DNA from: an uncultured Lachnobacterium sp.
GTDB taxonomy: Bacteria; Bacillota; Clostridia; Lachnospirales; Lachnospiraceae
Direction of reading: 5' to 3'
Length of the DNA stretch: 64,000 bases
Assembly: GCA_900546625.1 (NCBI GenBank)
Contig: URDU01000003.1
Location: 62,001 to 126,000, forward strand
The notes beneath the pieces were generated by a model, which saw only the letters and a program-made list of their open reading frames with translations, was not told the origin of the DNA and did no database searches. Positions 8,189-17,640 of this stretch are shown piece after piece. Each line of letters opens with the position of its first letter. Within the stretch, counting starts at the first letter, position 1. The position numbers were made by a program, and so were the translations under genes.

Positions 8189-9844
8189 TTAGTTGTCGTT
8201 TTCATCGTCCTCGCTCATTGAGTAGACCTGACGCTTACGTGCCATTTCATCACTCTCAAGATATTCGTCGTAGGTTGTGATCTTGTCGATCATTGAACCG
8301 TTTGGCAGGAATTCTATGATTCGGTTGGCGGTTGTCTGGACTACCTGGTGGTCACGGCAGGCAAAGAGAATTACTCCCGGGAACTTTATCATTCCGTTGT
8401 TTAATGCTGTGATTGACTCCATGTCGAGGTGGTCTGTAGGCTCATCGAACATGAGCACGTTGCTTCCCATGATCATCATGCGGGAGAGCAGTACACGAAC
8501 TTTTTCACCTCCGGAGAGTACTCGCATTTTCTTTACTCCATCCTCACCGGCAAAGAGCATACGGCCTAAGAAACCACGTACATATGTGGCATCCTTGATT
8601 TCTGAGTACTGTGTGAGCCAGTCAACGATGAGCTCATCAGTATCAAAGATTGTGGTATTGTCCTTTGGAAAGTATGACTGGCTTGTTGTGACACCCCATT
8701 TATATGAGCCCTCGTCCGGCTCAAGCTCTCCGGCAAGGATTTTGAACAGAGTTGTTTTTGCAAGCTCGTTTCCACCGACAAATGCAATCTTGTCATCATG
8801 GTTAACTGTGAATGAGATATTGTCAAGTACCTTTACACCATCGATGGTTTTTGAGATGCCCTCGACAAAGAGCACATCGTTTCCGATTTCACGCTCAGGA
8901 CGGAAATCGATGTATGGGTATTTACGGCTTGAAGGACGTATCTCATCAAGCTGGATTTTTTCAAGGGCACGCTTTCTGGATGTAGCCTGCTTTGATTTAG
9001 AGGCATTGGCAGAGAAACGCTGGATAAATTCCTGCAGCTCCTTGATTTTTTCCTCTTTCTTTTTGTTTGCTTCCTTCATCTGACGCACGATGAGCTGGCT
9101 TGATTCATACCAGAAATCGTAGTTTCCGGCGTAGAGCTGGATCTTACCGTAATCCATGTCGGCGATGTTGGTGCAGACCTTGTTGAGGAAGTATCTGTCA
9201 TGGGATACAACGATGACTGTATTCTCAAAATTGATGAGGAATTCCTCAAGCCATGAGATAGCATCGAGGTCTAAGTGGTTGGTAGGCTCATCGAGAAGCA
9301 GTATGTCAGGATTTCCAAACAGTGCCTGTGCGAGAAGCACCTTGACCTTTACTGCACCCGGCAGGTCTGCCATCAGAGTGTAGTGATCCTCTGTAGGCAC
9401 ACCGAGACCGTTTAAGAGAGTAGCAGCATCAGACTCAGCGTTCCAGCCGTCCATATCTGCAAACTCAGCCTCAAGCTCACTTGCACGGATTCCGTCCTCG
9501 TCTGAGAAATCCTCCTTCATATAGATGGCTTCCTTCTCCTTCATGATATCATAGAGGCGCTTATTGCCCATGATAACCGTATCAAGTACTGTGAACTCAT
9601 CGTACTTGAAGTGATCCTGCTGTAAGAATGACAGTCTCTGTCCCGGAGTGATTGCGATATCACCGCTTGTAGGCTCAAGCTGTCCTGAGAGAATCTTTAA
9701 AAATGTAGACTTGCCGGCACCGTTTGCACCTATAAGTCCATAGCAGTTTCCCTCGGTGAATTTTATGTTGACATCCTCAAATAAAGCTTTTTTACCAATT
9801 CTTAATGTAATATTGTTTGCACTAATCATTTTGTCTTTATTCAA
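8189..9844 (-). CDS. ABC-F family ATPase (YkpA/YbiT-like), degenerate nucleotide-site motifs
   Basis: Soluble twin-cassette ABC-F protein of 551 residues, a family acting on the ribosome. Cassette 1 has a good Walker A (GANGAGKST), Walker B (ILLLDEPTNHLD) and H-loop (VSHDR), but its signature reads LPGAV where LSGGE is usual. Cassette 2 has a good signature (LSGGEK) and DEPTDHLD, but its Walker A reads GGNELAKTT (Ala for the Gly before Lys) and its H-loop reads CRDHQ (Arg for the switch His). A basic linker lies between. The changes pair so that one of the two composite ATP sites is weakened. I believe related clostridial YkpA-type proteins share some of these changes. Confidence 0.88.
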   Translation of the reverse strand: MNKDKMISANNITLRIGKKALFEDVNIKFTEGNCYGLIGANGAGKSTFLKILSGQLEPTSGDIAITPGQRLSFLQQDHFKYDEFTVLDTVIMGNKRLYDIMKEKEAIYMKEDFSDEDGIRASELEAEFADMDGWNAESDAATLLNGLGVPTEDHYTLMADLPGAVKVKVLLAQALFGNPDILLLDEPTNHLDLDAISWLEEFLINFENTVIVVSHDRYFLNKVCTNIADMDYGKIQLYAGNYDFWYESSQLIVRQMKEANKKKEEKIKELQEFIQRFSANASKSKQATSRKRALEKIQLDEIRPSSRKYPYIDFRPEREIGNDVLFVEGISKTIDGVKVLDNISFTVNHDDKIAFVGGNELAKTTLFKILAGELEPDEGSYKWGVTTSQSYFPKDNTTIFDTDELIVDWLTQYSEIKDATYVRGFLGRMLFAGEDGVKKMRVLSGGEKVRVLLSRMMIMGSNVLMFDEPTDHLDMESITALNNGMIKFPGVILFACRDHQVVQTTANRIIEFLPNGSMIDKITTYDEYLESDEMARKRQVYSMSEDDENDN

Positions 9845-9892
9845 TCCTTTCTTATTTTAATAACCTGTTCGTTTCTGTAACACATCGTTTCT

Positions 9893-9920
9893 ATTTTAAC
9901 GTAAAACCAGTATTTTGCAA
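9893..9920 (-). promoter_or_regulatory. Promoter of the ABC-F gene
   Basis: Read on the minus strand: TTGCAA (9920-9915), 16 bases, TAAAAT (9898-9893), about 50 bases before the start codon. Confidence 0.6.
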
Positions 9921-10060
9921 GTGTTTTACAGGCAATTTATAGCCATTGTGCCCTTTTGTACATAAATTTTACCTTGTTAATAAATATTTTAGGGTTTTTG
10001 TACAATGTATTGCTAAAAAAACTTGATTTTTTACATCACACAAACTAAACTATTATGTAG

Positions 10061-10080
10061 AGACATTCTGATTCATGTCT
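10061..10080. promoter_or_regulatory. Inverted repeat in the nifJ leader (candidate operator)
   Basis: AGACAT at 10061-10066 and ATGTCT at 10075-10080 form a perfect dyad around 8 bases. It lies between two candidate -10 boxes, TATTAT at 10051 and TATAAT at 10080, neither with an ideal -35. It could be an operator or a small hairpin in the mRNA. Confidence 0.35.
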
Positions 10081-10114
10081 ATAATTGAACATTTATTTTA
10101 CAGGAGGAAATATC

Positions 10115-13100
10115 ATGTCTAGAGCAAAACAGTCGATGGATGGAAATACCGCTGCCGCTCATGTAGCATATGCCTACACAGAGGTTGCAGGAATCTATCC
10201 TATCACACCTTCTAGCCCAATGGCTGATACAGTTGATCAGTGGTCAGCAGCAGGACAGAAGAACATTTTCGGAAGCACTGTAAAGGTAGTTGAGATGGAG
10301 TCTGAGGCAGGTGCCGCTGGTACAGTTCACGGATCTCTTGCAGCTGGTGCACTTACTACAACATTTACAGCTTCACAGGGACTTTTACTTATGATCCCTA
10401 ATATGTACAAAATCGCAGGTGAGAATCTTCCTTGCGTATTTGACGTATCAGCTCGTACAGTATCTTCACATGCACTGAATATCTTCGGTGATCACAGTGA
10501 TGTATATGCTTGTCGTCAGACTGGTTTCGCAATGCTTTGTGAGACAAATCCACAGGAGGTTATGGATCTTTCACCGGTTGCACACTGTGCAGCACTTGAG
10601 GGAAAGGTTCCATTCATCAACTTCTTCGATGGATTCCGTACTTCTCATGAGATCCAGAAGATCGAGAAGTGGGATTATGAAGATCTCAAAGAGATGTGTC
10701 CAATGGATGCAGTTGCTGAATTCAGAGCACACGCTCTTAACCCAGAGCATCCAGCAGCTCGTGGATCACACGAGAACGGAGATATCTTCTTCCAGCATAG
10801 AGAGGCATGTAACAAGTTCTATGATGAGCTTCCAGCAGTTGTTGAGAAGTACATGGACAAGGTTAATGCTAAGCTTGGTACAGATTACAAATTATTCAAC
10901 TACTACGGAGCACCGGACGCTGATCGTGTAATCATCGCTATGGGTTCTATCAACGATGTAGCTGAGGAAGTAATCGACTACTTAACAGCAAAGGGAGAGA
11001 AAGTCGGACTTATCAAAGTACGTCTTTACCGTCCATGGTCTTCAGAGGCTCTTCTTAATGCTATTCCAAAGACAGCAAAGAAGATCGCTGTATTAGACCG
11101 TACAAAAGAGCCAGGATCACTTGGTGAGCCATTATACTTAGACGTTGCTACAACACTTCGTGAAGCAGGTATGAACGATGTTGTATTAGTAGGCGGACGT
11201 TACGGATTAGGATCTAAGGATACACCACCTTCATCAGTATTCGCTGTATATACAGAGCTTGAGAAGGATGCTCCTAAGCACAGATTTACACTTGGAATCG
11301 TGGATGATGTTACAAATCTTTCACTTCCAGAGGTTAAGCCAGCTCCTATCACATCTGCACCTGGTACAAAAGAGTGCAAGTTCTGGGGTCTCGGCGGAGA
11401 TGGTACTGTAGGTGCTAACAAGAACTCTACAAAGATCATCGGTGACCACACAGATAAATACATCCAGGCATACTTCCAGTATGACTCAAAGAAGACCGGT
11501 GGTGTTACAATTTCTCACTTGAGATTTGGTGACAACCCAATCAGAAGCCCATACTACATCAACCAGGCAGACTTCGTAGCATGCCACAACCCTGCATACG
11601 TTATCCAGGGCATGAAGATGGTTCAGGATGTTAAGCCGGGCGGAGTATTCATGATCAACTGCCAGTGGTCAGATGAAGAGCTTGCTCATCACCTCAATGC
11701 TGACGCTAAGAAATATATCGCTGACAACAACATTCAGCTTTACACAATCAACGCTATCGACAAGGCTATCGAGATCGGAATGGGCAAGAGAACTAACACA
11801 ATTCTCCAGTCTGCATTCTTCAAACTCGCTGATGTAATGCCAATCGACAAGGCTATTGAGTTCATGAAGGCTGCTGCTAAGAAGTCATACTCAAAGAAGG
11901 GTGACGCAGTAGTAGAGATGAACTACAAGGCTATTGATGCCGGTGTTGACGCTGTACATAAGGTAGAGGTACCAGAGTCTTGGAAGAATCCTGAGGCAGA
12001 TGCTCCTAAGGCAGAGCGCACAGGACGTCCAGAGGTTGTTAAGCTTGTTAACGAGCTCCTTGATCCAATCGCTAAGATGGATGGAGACAGCCTTCCGGTT
12101 TCAGCATTCGCTGACAAGGCAGACGGACAGTATGTAACAGGTGCTTCTGCATACGAGAAGAGAGGAACAGCCGTTACAGTTCCACAGTGGGATCCAGAGA
12201 AGTGTATCCAGTGTAACAACTGTGCATTTGTATGTTCTCACGCTACAATTCGTCCATTCTTACTTACAGATGACGAAGTAAAAGCAGCTCCTGACAATAT
12301 GAAGGTTGCTGATATGAAGCCAAAGGCAGGCGCTTACAAGTATACAATGAGCGTATCTCCACTTGACTGTATGGGATGTGGTGAGTGTATCACAGTTTGT
12401 CCTACAGCAGCTATCTCAATGCAGCCACAGGAGTCTCAGGCAGCAGAGCAGCCAGTATTTGATTACTTAGTAGCTAACGTTTCTAAGAAGACAGATGCCG
12501 GAATGGTTGATACAACACCTAAGGGATCACAGTTCAACCAGCCACTCCTTGAGTTCTCAGGCTCATGTGCAGGATGTGCTGAGACATCTTACGCTAGACT
12601 TATTACACAGCTCTTCGGTGAGCAGATGTACATCTCTAACGCAACAGGATGTTCTTCTATCTGGGGTAACCCGGCAGCTACATCACCATACACAGTAAAT
12701 ATCAACTCTAAGAAGGGACCGGCTTGGTCTAACTCACTCTTCGAGGATAATGCTGAGCATGGTTTAGGTATGGAAGTTGGACAGAGATATCTCCGTGACC
12801 AGGCTATCGAGCTTGTTAAAGAGATCGCTGCATCAGACAAGGCTACAGCTGAGTTCAAGGCAGCAGCAGACAAGTTCCTTGAGACAAAGGACGACACAAA
12901 GGCAAACGTTGAGCCAACAACAGCTCTTATCGCAGAGTTAGAGAAGGCAGCAGCAGCCGGATGTGAGAAATCTAAAGAAGTACTTGCTAAGAAGGATTAC
13001 CTCGGAAAGAAATCTGTATGGATCTTCGGTGGTGACGGATGGGCATATGATATCGGTTTCGGTGGATTAGACCATGTACTTGCTTCTGGTGAGAACGTAA

Positions 13101-13672
13101 ACGTAATGGTATTCGATACTGAGATGTACTCTAACACAGGTGGACAGGCTTCTAAGGCTTCTAACATCGGTGAGGTATGTCAGTTCGCAGCAGCTGGTAA
13201 AGAGACAAGCAAGAAGTCACTTTCAGAGATCGCTATGAGCTACGGATATGTATACGTTGCACAGATCGCTCTTGGAGCAAACCCAGCACAGGCTGTTAAG
13301 GCCATCACAGAGGCTGAGGCTTATCCGGGACCATCACTCATCATCGGATACGCACCTTGCGAGCTTCACGGTATCGCTAAGGGTGGTATGAACCACTGCC
13401 AGGATGAGATGAAGAAGGCTGTTAAGGCTGGATACTGGAACCTCTTCTCATTCAACCCTGCACTCAAGGCTGAAGGAAAGAATCCATTCACTCTTACATC
13501 AAAGGCCGGCGACGGATCTTACCAGGAGTTCCTTAACAACGAGGCACGTTATACTCGTCTTATCAAGCCATTCCCAGAGAGAGCAGAGAAGCTCTTTGCT
13601 AAGTCTGAGGAGACAGCTAAGGCACGTTATACACACCTTGAGAAACTCGTTAAATTATACGGAGAGGACTAA
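10115..13672 (+). CDS. nifJ: Pyruvate:ferredoxin (flavodoxin) oxidoreductase, single chain
   Basis: Oxidises pyruvate with CoA to acetyl-CoA and CO2 and reduces ferredoxin, the central fermentation step in this organism. It has 1185 residues in the usual order: pyruvate/CoA domains (GIYPITPSSPMAD near the start), gamma domain, an 8Fe ferredoxin segment with CIQCNNCAFVC near residue 697 and CMGCGECITVC near 752, then the TPP domain (SCAGCAETSYARL and GGDGWAYDIG). ATG 10115 follows CAGGAGGAA; an in-frame ATG 10 codons upstream has none. Codon choice is markedly biased compared with the neighbours, as expected for an abundant enzyme. It is monocistronic, with its own terminator. Confidence 0.97.
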   Translation: MSRAKQSMDGNTAAAHVAYAYTEVAGIYPITPSSPMADTVDQWSAAGQKNIFGSTVKVVEMESEAGAAGTVHGSLAAGALTTTFTASQGLLLMIPNMYKIAGENLPCVFDVSARTVSSHALNIFGDHSDVYACRQTGFAMLCETNPQEVMDLSPVAHCAALEGKVPFINFFDGFRTSHEIQKIEKWDYEDLKEMCPMDAVAEFRAHALNPEHPAARGSHENGDIFFQHREACNKFYDELPAVVEKYMDKVNAKLGTDYKLFNYYGAPDADRVIIAMGSINDVAEEVIDYLTAKGEKVGLIKVRLYRPWSSEALLNAIPKTAKKIAVLDRTKEPGSLGEPLYLDVATTLREAGMNDVVLVGGRYGLGSKDTPPSSVFAVYTELEKDAPKHRFTLGIVDDVTNLSLPEVKPAPITSAPGTKECKFWGLGGDGTVGANKNSTKIIGDHTDKYIQAYFQYDSKKTGGVTISHLRFGDNPIRSPYYINQADFVACHNPAYVIQGMKMVQDVKPGGVFMINCQWSDEELAHHLNADAKKYIADNNIQLYTINAIDKAIEIGMGKRTNTILQSAFFKLADVMPIDKAIEFMKAAAKKSYSKKGDAVVEMNYKAIDAGVDAVHKVEVPESWKNPEADAPKAERTGRPEVVKLVNELLDPIAKMDGDSLPVSAFADKADGQYVTGASAYEKRGTAVTVPQWDPEKCIQCNNCAFVCSHATIRPFLLTDDEVKAAPDNMKVADMKPKAGAYKYTMSVSPLDCMGCGECITVCPTAAISMQPQESQAAEQPVFDYLVANVSKKTDAGMVDTTPKGSQFNQPLLEFSGSCAGCAETSYARLITQLFGEQMYISNATGCSSIWGNPAATSPYTVNINSKKGPAWSNSLFEDNAEHGLGMEVGQRYLRDQAIELVKEIAASDKATAEFKAAADKFLETKDDTKANVEPTTALIAELEKAAAAGCEKSKEVLAKKDYLGKKSVWIFGGDGWAYDIGFGGLDHVLASGENVNVMVFDTEMYSNTGGQASKASNIGEVCQFAAAGKETSKKSLSEIAMSYGYVYVAQIALGANPAQAVKAITEAEAYPGPSLIIGYAPCELHGIAKGGMNHCQDEMKKAVKAGYWNLFSFNPALKAEGKNPFTLTSKAGDGSYQEFLNNEARYTRLIKPFPERAEKLFAKSEETAKARYTHLEKLVKLYGED

Positions 13673-13696
13673 TTCATTAGTCACGGTATATACTTT

Positions 13697-13729
13697 ATCC
13701 CACAGGGCATTTGCTCTGTGGGATTTTTG
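13697..13729 (+). terminator. nifJ terminator
   Basis: ATCCCACAG (13697-13705) pairs with CTGTGGGAT (13716-13724), 10-base loop, then a T-run. Confidence 0.9.
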
Positions 13730-13769
13730 ATTAGTTTCATGTGATTACCCTATATTTTGTGGTTTTTTA

Positions 13770-13798
13770 TTTACAAATACAATATGTAATGGTACAAT
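13770..13798 (+). promoter_or_regulatory. Promoter with extended -10
   Basis: TTTACA (13770-13775), 17 bases, TACAAT (13793-13798) preceded by TGG, an extended -10. The predicted start of transcription near 13805 lies after the first in-frame ATG (13803), which supports 13842 as the start codon of the gene downstream. Confidence 0.7.
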
Positions 13799-13841
13799 AT
13801 GTATGTTAATGGTATTTAATGGAACCATCGGAGGAATACGA

Positions 13842-14804
13842 ATGTCAGGCATATTTGATAGACGTGCAAAAAGATTTGTATCAACAGAACAAGGGGAGCG
13901 GGCAGTACTTTCAAGGACAGTAATGGCATCCCGTGTAGTTAGAGATGATGTGAATCGCAGTGGAAGAATGCAGGAAAAAGAGGATAATATACAAATGGAT
14001 AAAGATGATTTTTTGTTAACCCAAATTGATGAGTTTCGTGAAAAGGCAAAACGTCTTCAGGAGATGCTCAATACAAAAGAATCTAAAGCAGAGGAGCTTT
14101 CAACCATAGTTGAGGAGAGAGAAGCTAAAGCAGAGGAGCTGCAGCAGATACTCGACGAGAGACAGGAGAAAGCCGACGGTATCACAGCACAGGTTGCAAA
14201 GCAGATTGACGTGCTTATAGAGAGTGTTCATGAAAAGATGGCTGAGATAGAGCAATCTATGAATGCAGGCATGGACAGCTTAGGCCGTCAGGTAAGCTCT
14301 GATATGGATAATCTGGGGCGCTCGGTAAATGCCAATATGGACAATCTTGGAAGCTCTATGTCCGGTCAGATTGGTAATCTCGGACAGTCGCTTGGCAGTG
14401 AGATATCCGGTATCAGCCAGAATATAGGTCAGAGCCTTGATTTTGGTGACACCTTGGAGCAGACAAGACGTATCACTGAGGAGGGCACGGCCGCAGTTAC
14501 ATCAGCGGTCAATGAGGCGAATGCCCATATGCTGCAATCGCTCACTGAGCTTAATGATCAGCTTGTTTCGATTAAGGCAGAGCTGTCTGATAAGGTACAT
14601 ACAGAGAATGTTAAGTGCTTTAGAAATATTCAGGATCTTTTTAAGGTAATGGGAGACAAGGTAGATACTGTTTCTGAGCTTGAGAAGCAGGTTGGCACAA
14701 CAAAGACCTTTGCGGTTATTTCTACGGTACTTGCAATAATCAATACATTTGGTTTTATTGCAATCGCATTGTATATATTCGGTTTCTTTGGTTCGATTTT
14801 TTAA
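13842..14804 (+). CDS. Coiled-coil protein with C-terminal membrane helix, unknown function
   Basis: I do not recognise this 320-residue protein. ATG 13842 sits 7 bases after GGAGG. A charged N-terminus is followed by coiled coil at about residues 60-120 with repeated KAEEL units, then a segment of about 11-residue repeats built on MDNLG/IGNLGQSL (about residues 145-200), then more helix. A single TM helix ends the protein (TVLAIINTFGFIAIALYIFGF), so it may be tail-anchored. The repeats recall amphipathic or apolipoprotein-like helices. It is monocistronic, between its own promoter and terminator. Confidence 0.75.
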   Translation: MSGIFDRRAKRFVSTEQGERAVLSRTVMASRVVRDDVNRSGRMQEKEDNIQMDKDDFLLTQIDEFREKAKRLQEMLNTKESKAEELSTIVEEREAKAEELQQILDERQEKADGITAQVAKQIDVLIESVHEKMAEIEQSMNAGMDSLGRQVSSDMDNLGRSVNANMDNLGSSMSGQIGNLGQSLGSEISGISQNIGQSLDFGDTLEQTRRITEEGTAAVTSAVNEANAHMLQSLTELNDQLVSIKAELSDKVHTENVKCFRNIQDLFKVMGDKVDTVSELEKQVGTTKTFAVISTVLAIINTFGFIAIALYIFGFFGSIF

Positions 14805-14825
14805 TAAATAGTATTGTAATAGGGT

Positions 14826-14861
14826 GGTGCAATTCTTAGTCTAAGAGTTGCACCATATTTT
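14826..14861 (+). terminator. Intrinsic terminator
   Basis: A 13-bp stem, GGTGCAATTCTTA (14826-14838) with TAAGAGTTGCACC (14842-14854), one G-U pair, a 3-base loop, then ATATTTT. Confidence 0.85.
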
Positions 14862-14895
14862 GACATTTTATAAGGCAGGCAGAGAGGAAAATTAC

Positions 14896-16545
14896 ATGGC
14901 AAAAAAGATTGTAAGAGTTGTTGGACATAAAAATCCCGACACAGATTCTATTTGTGCGGCAATAGCGTATGCCAATCTTAAATCACAGATAGATGATACA
15001 GTGGAATACATACCAATGAGAGCAGGCAGTATTAGTGCGGAGACAGCTTTTGTGCTGGATTATTTCAAGGCTGATACACCTGCGCTTTTGAAGGATGTTG
15101 GAACACAGATAAAGGATATACATATCAGAAGGACTGAGGGTGTCAGCAGTAATCTATCCATGAAAAAAGCATGGGAGATGATGAAGATACTCAACGTAGT
15201 CACTCTTCCGGTTGTAAATAAGAGGGACAAGCTTGAGGGTCTGATTGTGACAAGTGATATTGCAAAGTCGTATATGGATGTGTATGACAATTCTATTCTG
15301 GCAAAGGCAAGAACCCAGTACAGGAATATTATAGAGACACTGGATGGCAAGATAGTCGCAGGCAATGAGCATGGCTATTTTGTGAAAGGAAAGGTTATAG
15401 TCGGAGCCGGTACACCTGAAACCTTAAAGGGCAATGTATGCGAGGATGATATGGTTATCATATCAGACCGTGAGGAGTCACAGCTTATATGTATTGAGGC
15501 GAACTGCAGCTGTATTATCGTGACAAGCGGCTTCGATATATCAAAGGATGTGATAAATGCCGCAAACGCTAAGGATGTGGTTGTGATCAGCACACCATAC
15601 GACACATTTACGGCATCACGTCTTATAAATCAGAGTATGCCTATAAAGTCATTTATGACAAGAGAAAATCTTATTCATTTTGATTTGGATGATTATGTGG
15701 ATGATGTGCGTGATACAGTTTCAAAAATCCGACACAGGGATTTCCCGATACTCGACGAAAACCAAAATTATGTCGGCATGTTTTCACGCAGAAATTTGAT
15801 GAATGCAAGGAAAAAGCAGGTGATACTTGTGGATCATAACGAGACCTCACAGGCAGTTGCCAATATTGATGAAGCTGAGATTCTTGAGATAATTGATCAC
15901 CACAGAATTGGTTCTCTTGAGACAATTGGACCTGTATATTTCAGAAACCAGCCGCTTGGATGTACCGGTACCATAATCTATCAGATGTATATGGAAAAGG
16001 GAGTGGAGGTTACTCCTCAGATGGCGGGACTTATGTGTGCTGCAATACTCTCTGACACACTGGTATTCCGTTCGCCTACATGCACTCAGATTGACAAATC
16101 TACAGCGCTTATACTTGCGGAGATTGCTCAGATAGATGTGGATGAGTTTGCCCAGAAAATGTTTGAGGCCGGAAGTAACTTTGCAAACAAGACAGAAGAG
16201 GAAATATTAAATCAGGATTTTAAAATATTCCATTCAGGAGACTACACCTTCGGAGTATCACAGATTTCTGCACTCTCCAGAACAGAGCTGGATAAGGTAC
16301 AGGCGAGAGTGGTACCTCTGCTTGACAAGATGCAGGTGGAAAAACAGCTTGATATGCTCTTTGTTATGCTCACTGATATACTTAATGAGTCTACATATCT
16401 CATCTACAGTGGCGCAGAGGCAGCGTCAATAGCAGCTTCGGCATACAATCAGCCACAGAGTAAGGATGGAATTATGCTTAAGGGTGTGGTATCCCGCAAG
16501 AAGCAGCTCATACCTGAGCTTATAAATGTGATTAACGAGAGATAA
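14896..16545 (+). CDS. Manganese-dependent inorganic pyrophosphatase with CBS/DRTGG regulatory insert
   Basis: DHH-family (family II) pyrophosphatase that hydrolyses PPi. It has 549 residues from ATG 14896 (AGAGAGG upstream). Metal-binding motifs GHKNPDTDS (N-terminus), LVDHNE and IIDHHRIG flank or follow a long insert holding a CBS pair split by a DRTGG domain (about residues 70-290). The insert is the adenine-nucleotide-sensing module known from clostridial CBS-PPases. The C-terminal DHHA2 domain ends in SRKKQLIPELI, with the substrate-binding RKKQ motif. Length and order match the regulated family II enzymes. Confidence 0.93.
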   Translation: MAKKIVRVVGHKNPDTDSICAAIAYANLKSQIDDTVEYIPMRAGSISAETAFVLDYFKADTPALLKDVGTQIKDIHIRRTEGVSSNLSMKKAWEMMKILNVVTLPVVNKRDKLEGLIVTSDIAKSYMDVYDNSILAKARTQYRNIIETLDGKIVAGNEHGYFVKGKVIVGAGTPETLKGNVCEDDMVIISDREESQLICIEANCSCIIVTSGFDISKDVINAANAKDVVVISTPYDTFTASRLINQSMPIKSFMTRENLIHFDLDDYVDDVRDTVSKIRHRDFPILDENQNYVGMFSRRNLMNARKKQVILVDHNETSQAVANIDEAEILEIIDHHRIGSLETIGPVYFRNQPLGCTGTIIYQMYMEKGVEVTPQMAGLMCAAILSDTLVFRSPTCTQIDKSTALILAEIAQIDVDEFAQKMFEAGSNFANKTEEEILNQDFKIFHSGDYTFGVSQISALSRTELDKVQARVVPLLDKMQVEKQLDMLFVMLTDILNESTYLIYSGAEAASIAASAYNQPQSKDGIMLKGVVSRKKQLIPELINVINER

Positions 16546-16572
16546 TACCCCAGGTTTTATACCGTGAAGCTT

Positions 16573-17409
16573 TTATTTATGTGTAGGTGTAGAGTTGAAT
16601 TGCTTGCGGTATGCACGGATAAACGAGGAATAGCTTCCGAAGCCGCAGGCATCGCAGGCGTCAGCCACACTGCTTCCGTCGCGAATCATATCACGGGCAA
16701 GAAACAGTCGCTTTGTTGTGATATATGAGCCTATGGTGCAGCCGGTTTCTTCCTTGAAGGTGTGCATCAGGTGATACCTGCTCACAAAGAATTTATCTGC
16801 CAGATCATCAATACTTATATGATTTGTTAAATTCTTATTTAAGAAATCCAAAATCTCTACAATTTTTTTGTTTGACGAAAATGTGTTAATATACTCGATG
16901 CCACCATGCAGGGTTATACGATTGAGCTGTATCAGAAACTCTAAAAACAGGAGCTTCTGGTACAGCTCATTTGCATATTCATTGGTTTCTTTGAGTGTAG
17001 AGTCGAGTCCCTTGATTGTATCAGCCAGGCGGCTGCCCTTAGTCGCAGCGAGTCTTAGCACATGTGACTGGTTGGCATAGGCCTGCTTGAAACAGCATGC
17101 CAGGTCATAGCCCTTGCTCACATAATCGTCAATAAGCTGCTGGGAAACATATATAATGATTCTTTCATAAATTGAATCATCATTTAATATTGGCTTATGT
17201 ACCTCGCCGGCATTGACAAGCACGATATCATTTTCTTTAAGGTCATAGCTGCGTCCCTCAATGCAGTAGGATACATTGCCGCGCAGATGAATCAGTATTT
17301 TGTGGAAATCATGATAGTGGAAATCTATATTCAGCTTGTGCTCGTCTTTTAGATGAAATATTTTAAAGGGTTCCGTCAGGTAGCCTGTTTTTGCATAATT
17401 TGAATCCAT
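16573..17409 (-). CDS. AraC-family transcriptional regulator (cupin + HTH)
   Basis: A 278-residue regulator. The N-terminal cupin-like sensor contains FHYHDFHKILIHLRG and a VNAGEVHKP strand. The C-terminal ~100 residues hold the two AraC helix-turn-helices (ISIDDLADKFFVSRYHLMHTF and VADACDACGFGSYSSFIRAY). It is transcribed away from dapF across a 231-base AT-rich spacer. The ligand is unknown; the architecture resembles sugar or envelope-stress regulators. Confidence 0.9.
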   Translation of the reverse strand: MDSNYAKTGYLTEPFKIFHLKDEHKLNIDFHYHDFHKILIHLRGNVSYCIEGRSYDLKENDIVLVNAGEVHKPILNDDSIYERIIIYVSQQLIDDYVSKGYDLACCFKQAYANQSHVLRLAATKGSRLADTIKGLDSTLKETNEYANELYQKLLFLEFLIQLNRITLHGGIEYINTFSSNKKIVEILDFLNKNLTNHISIDDLADKFFVSRYHLMHTFKEETGCTIGSYITTKRLFLARDMIRDGSSVADACDACGFGSYSSFIRAYRKQFNSTPTHK

Positions 17410-17556
17410 GCTATGCTCCTTTGATAATTAGATGTTACTATTCACAAATATGAATGATAAACAGAGATTAATCTGTATTCCATTAATTTGTATTAAGCAT
17501 AATCTAAGCATAATCTATAACAACACAAAACGCAACATAAAACGCACAAAAAGCTA

Positions 17557-17585
17557 TAGAAAAACCAGAAAGTGCGATGTATAAT
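17557..17585 (+). promoter_or_regulatory. Weak promoter candidate for dapF
   Basis: TATAAT at 17580-17585 is perfect, but the element 17 bases upstream (TAGAAA) is a poor -35, so an activator may be needed. It lies in the AraC/dapF divergent spacer. Confidence 0.35.
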
Positions 17586-17640
17586 ATAATAAACGTAACA
17601 ATTCAGAACAATATAAAAAACCAATAACGAGGTGACCACT

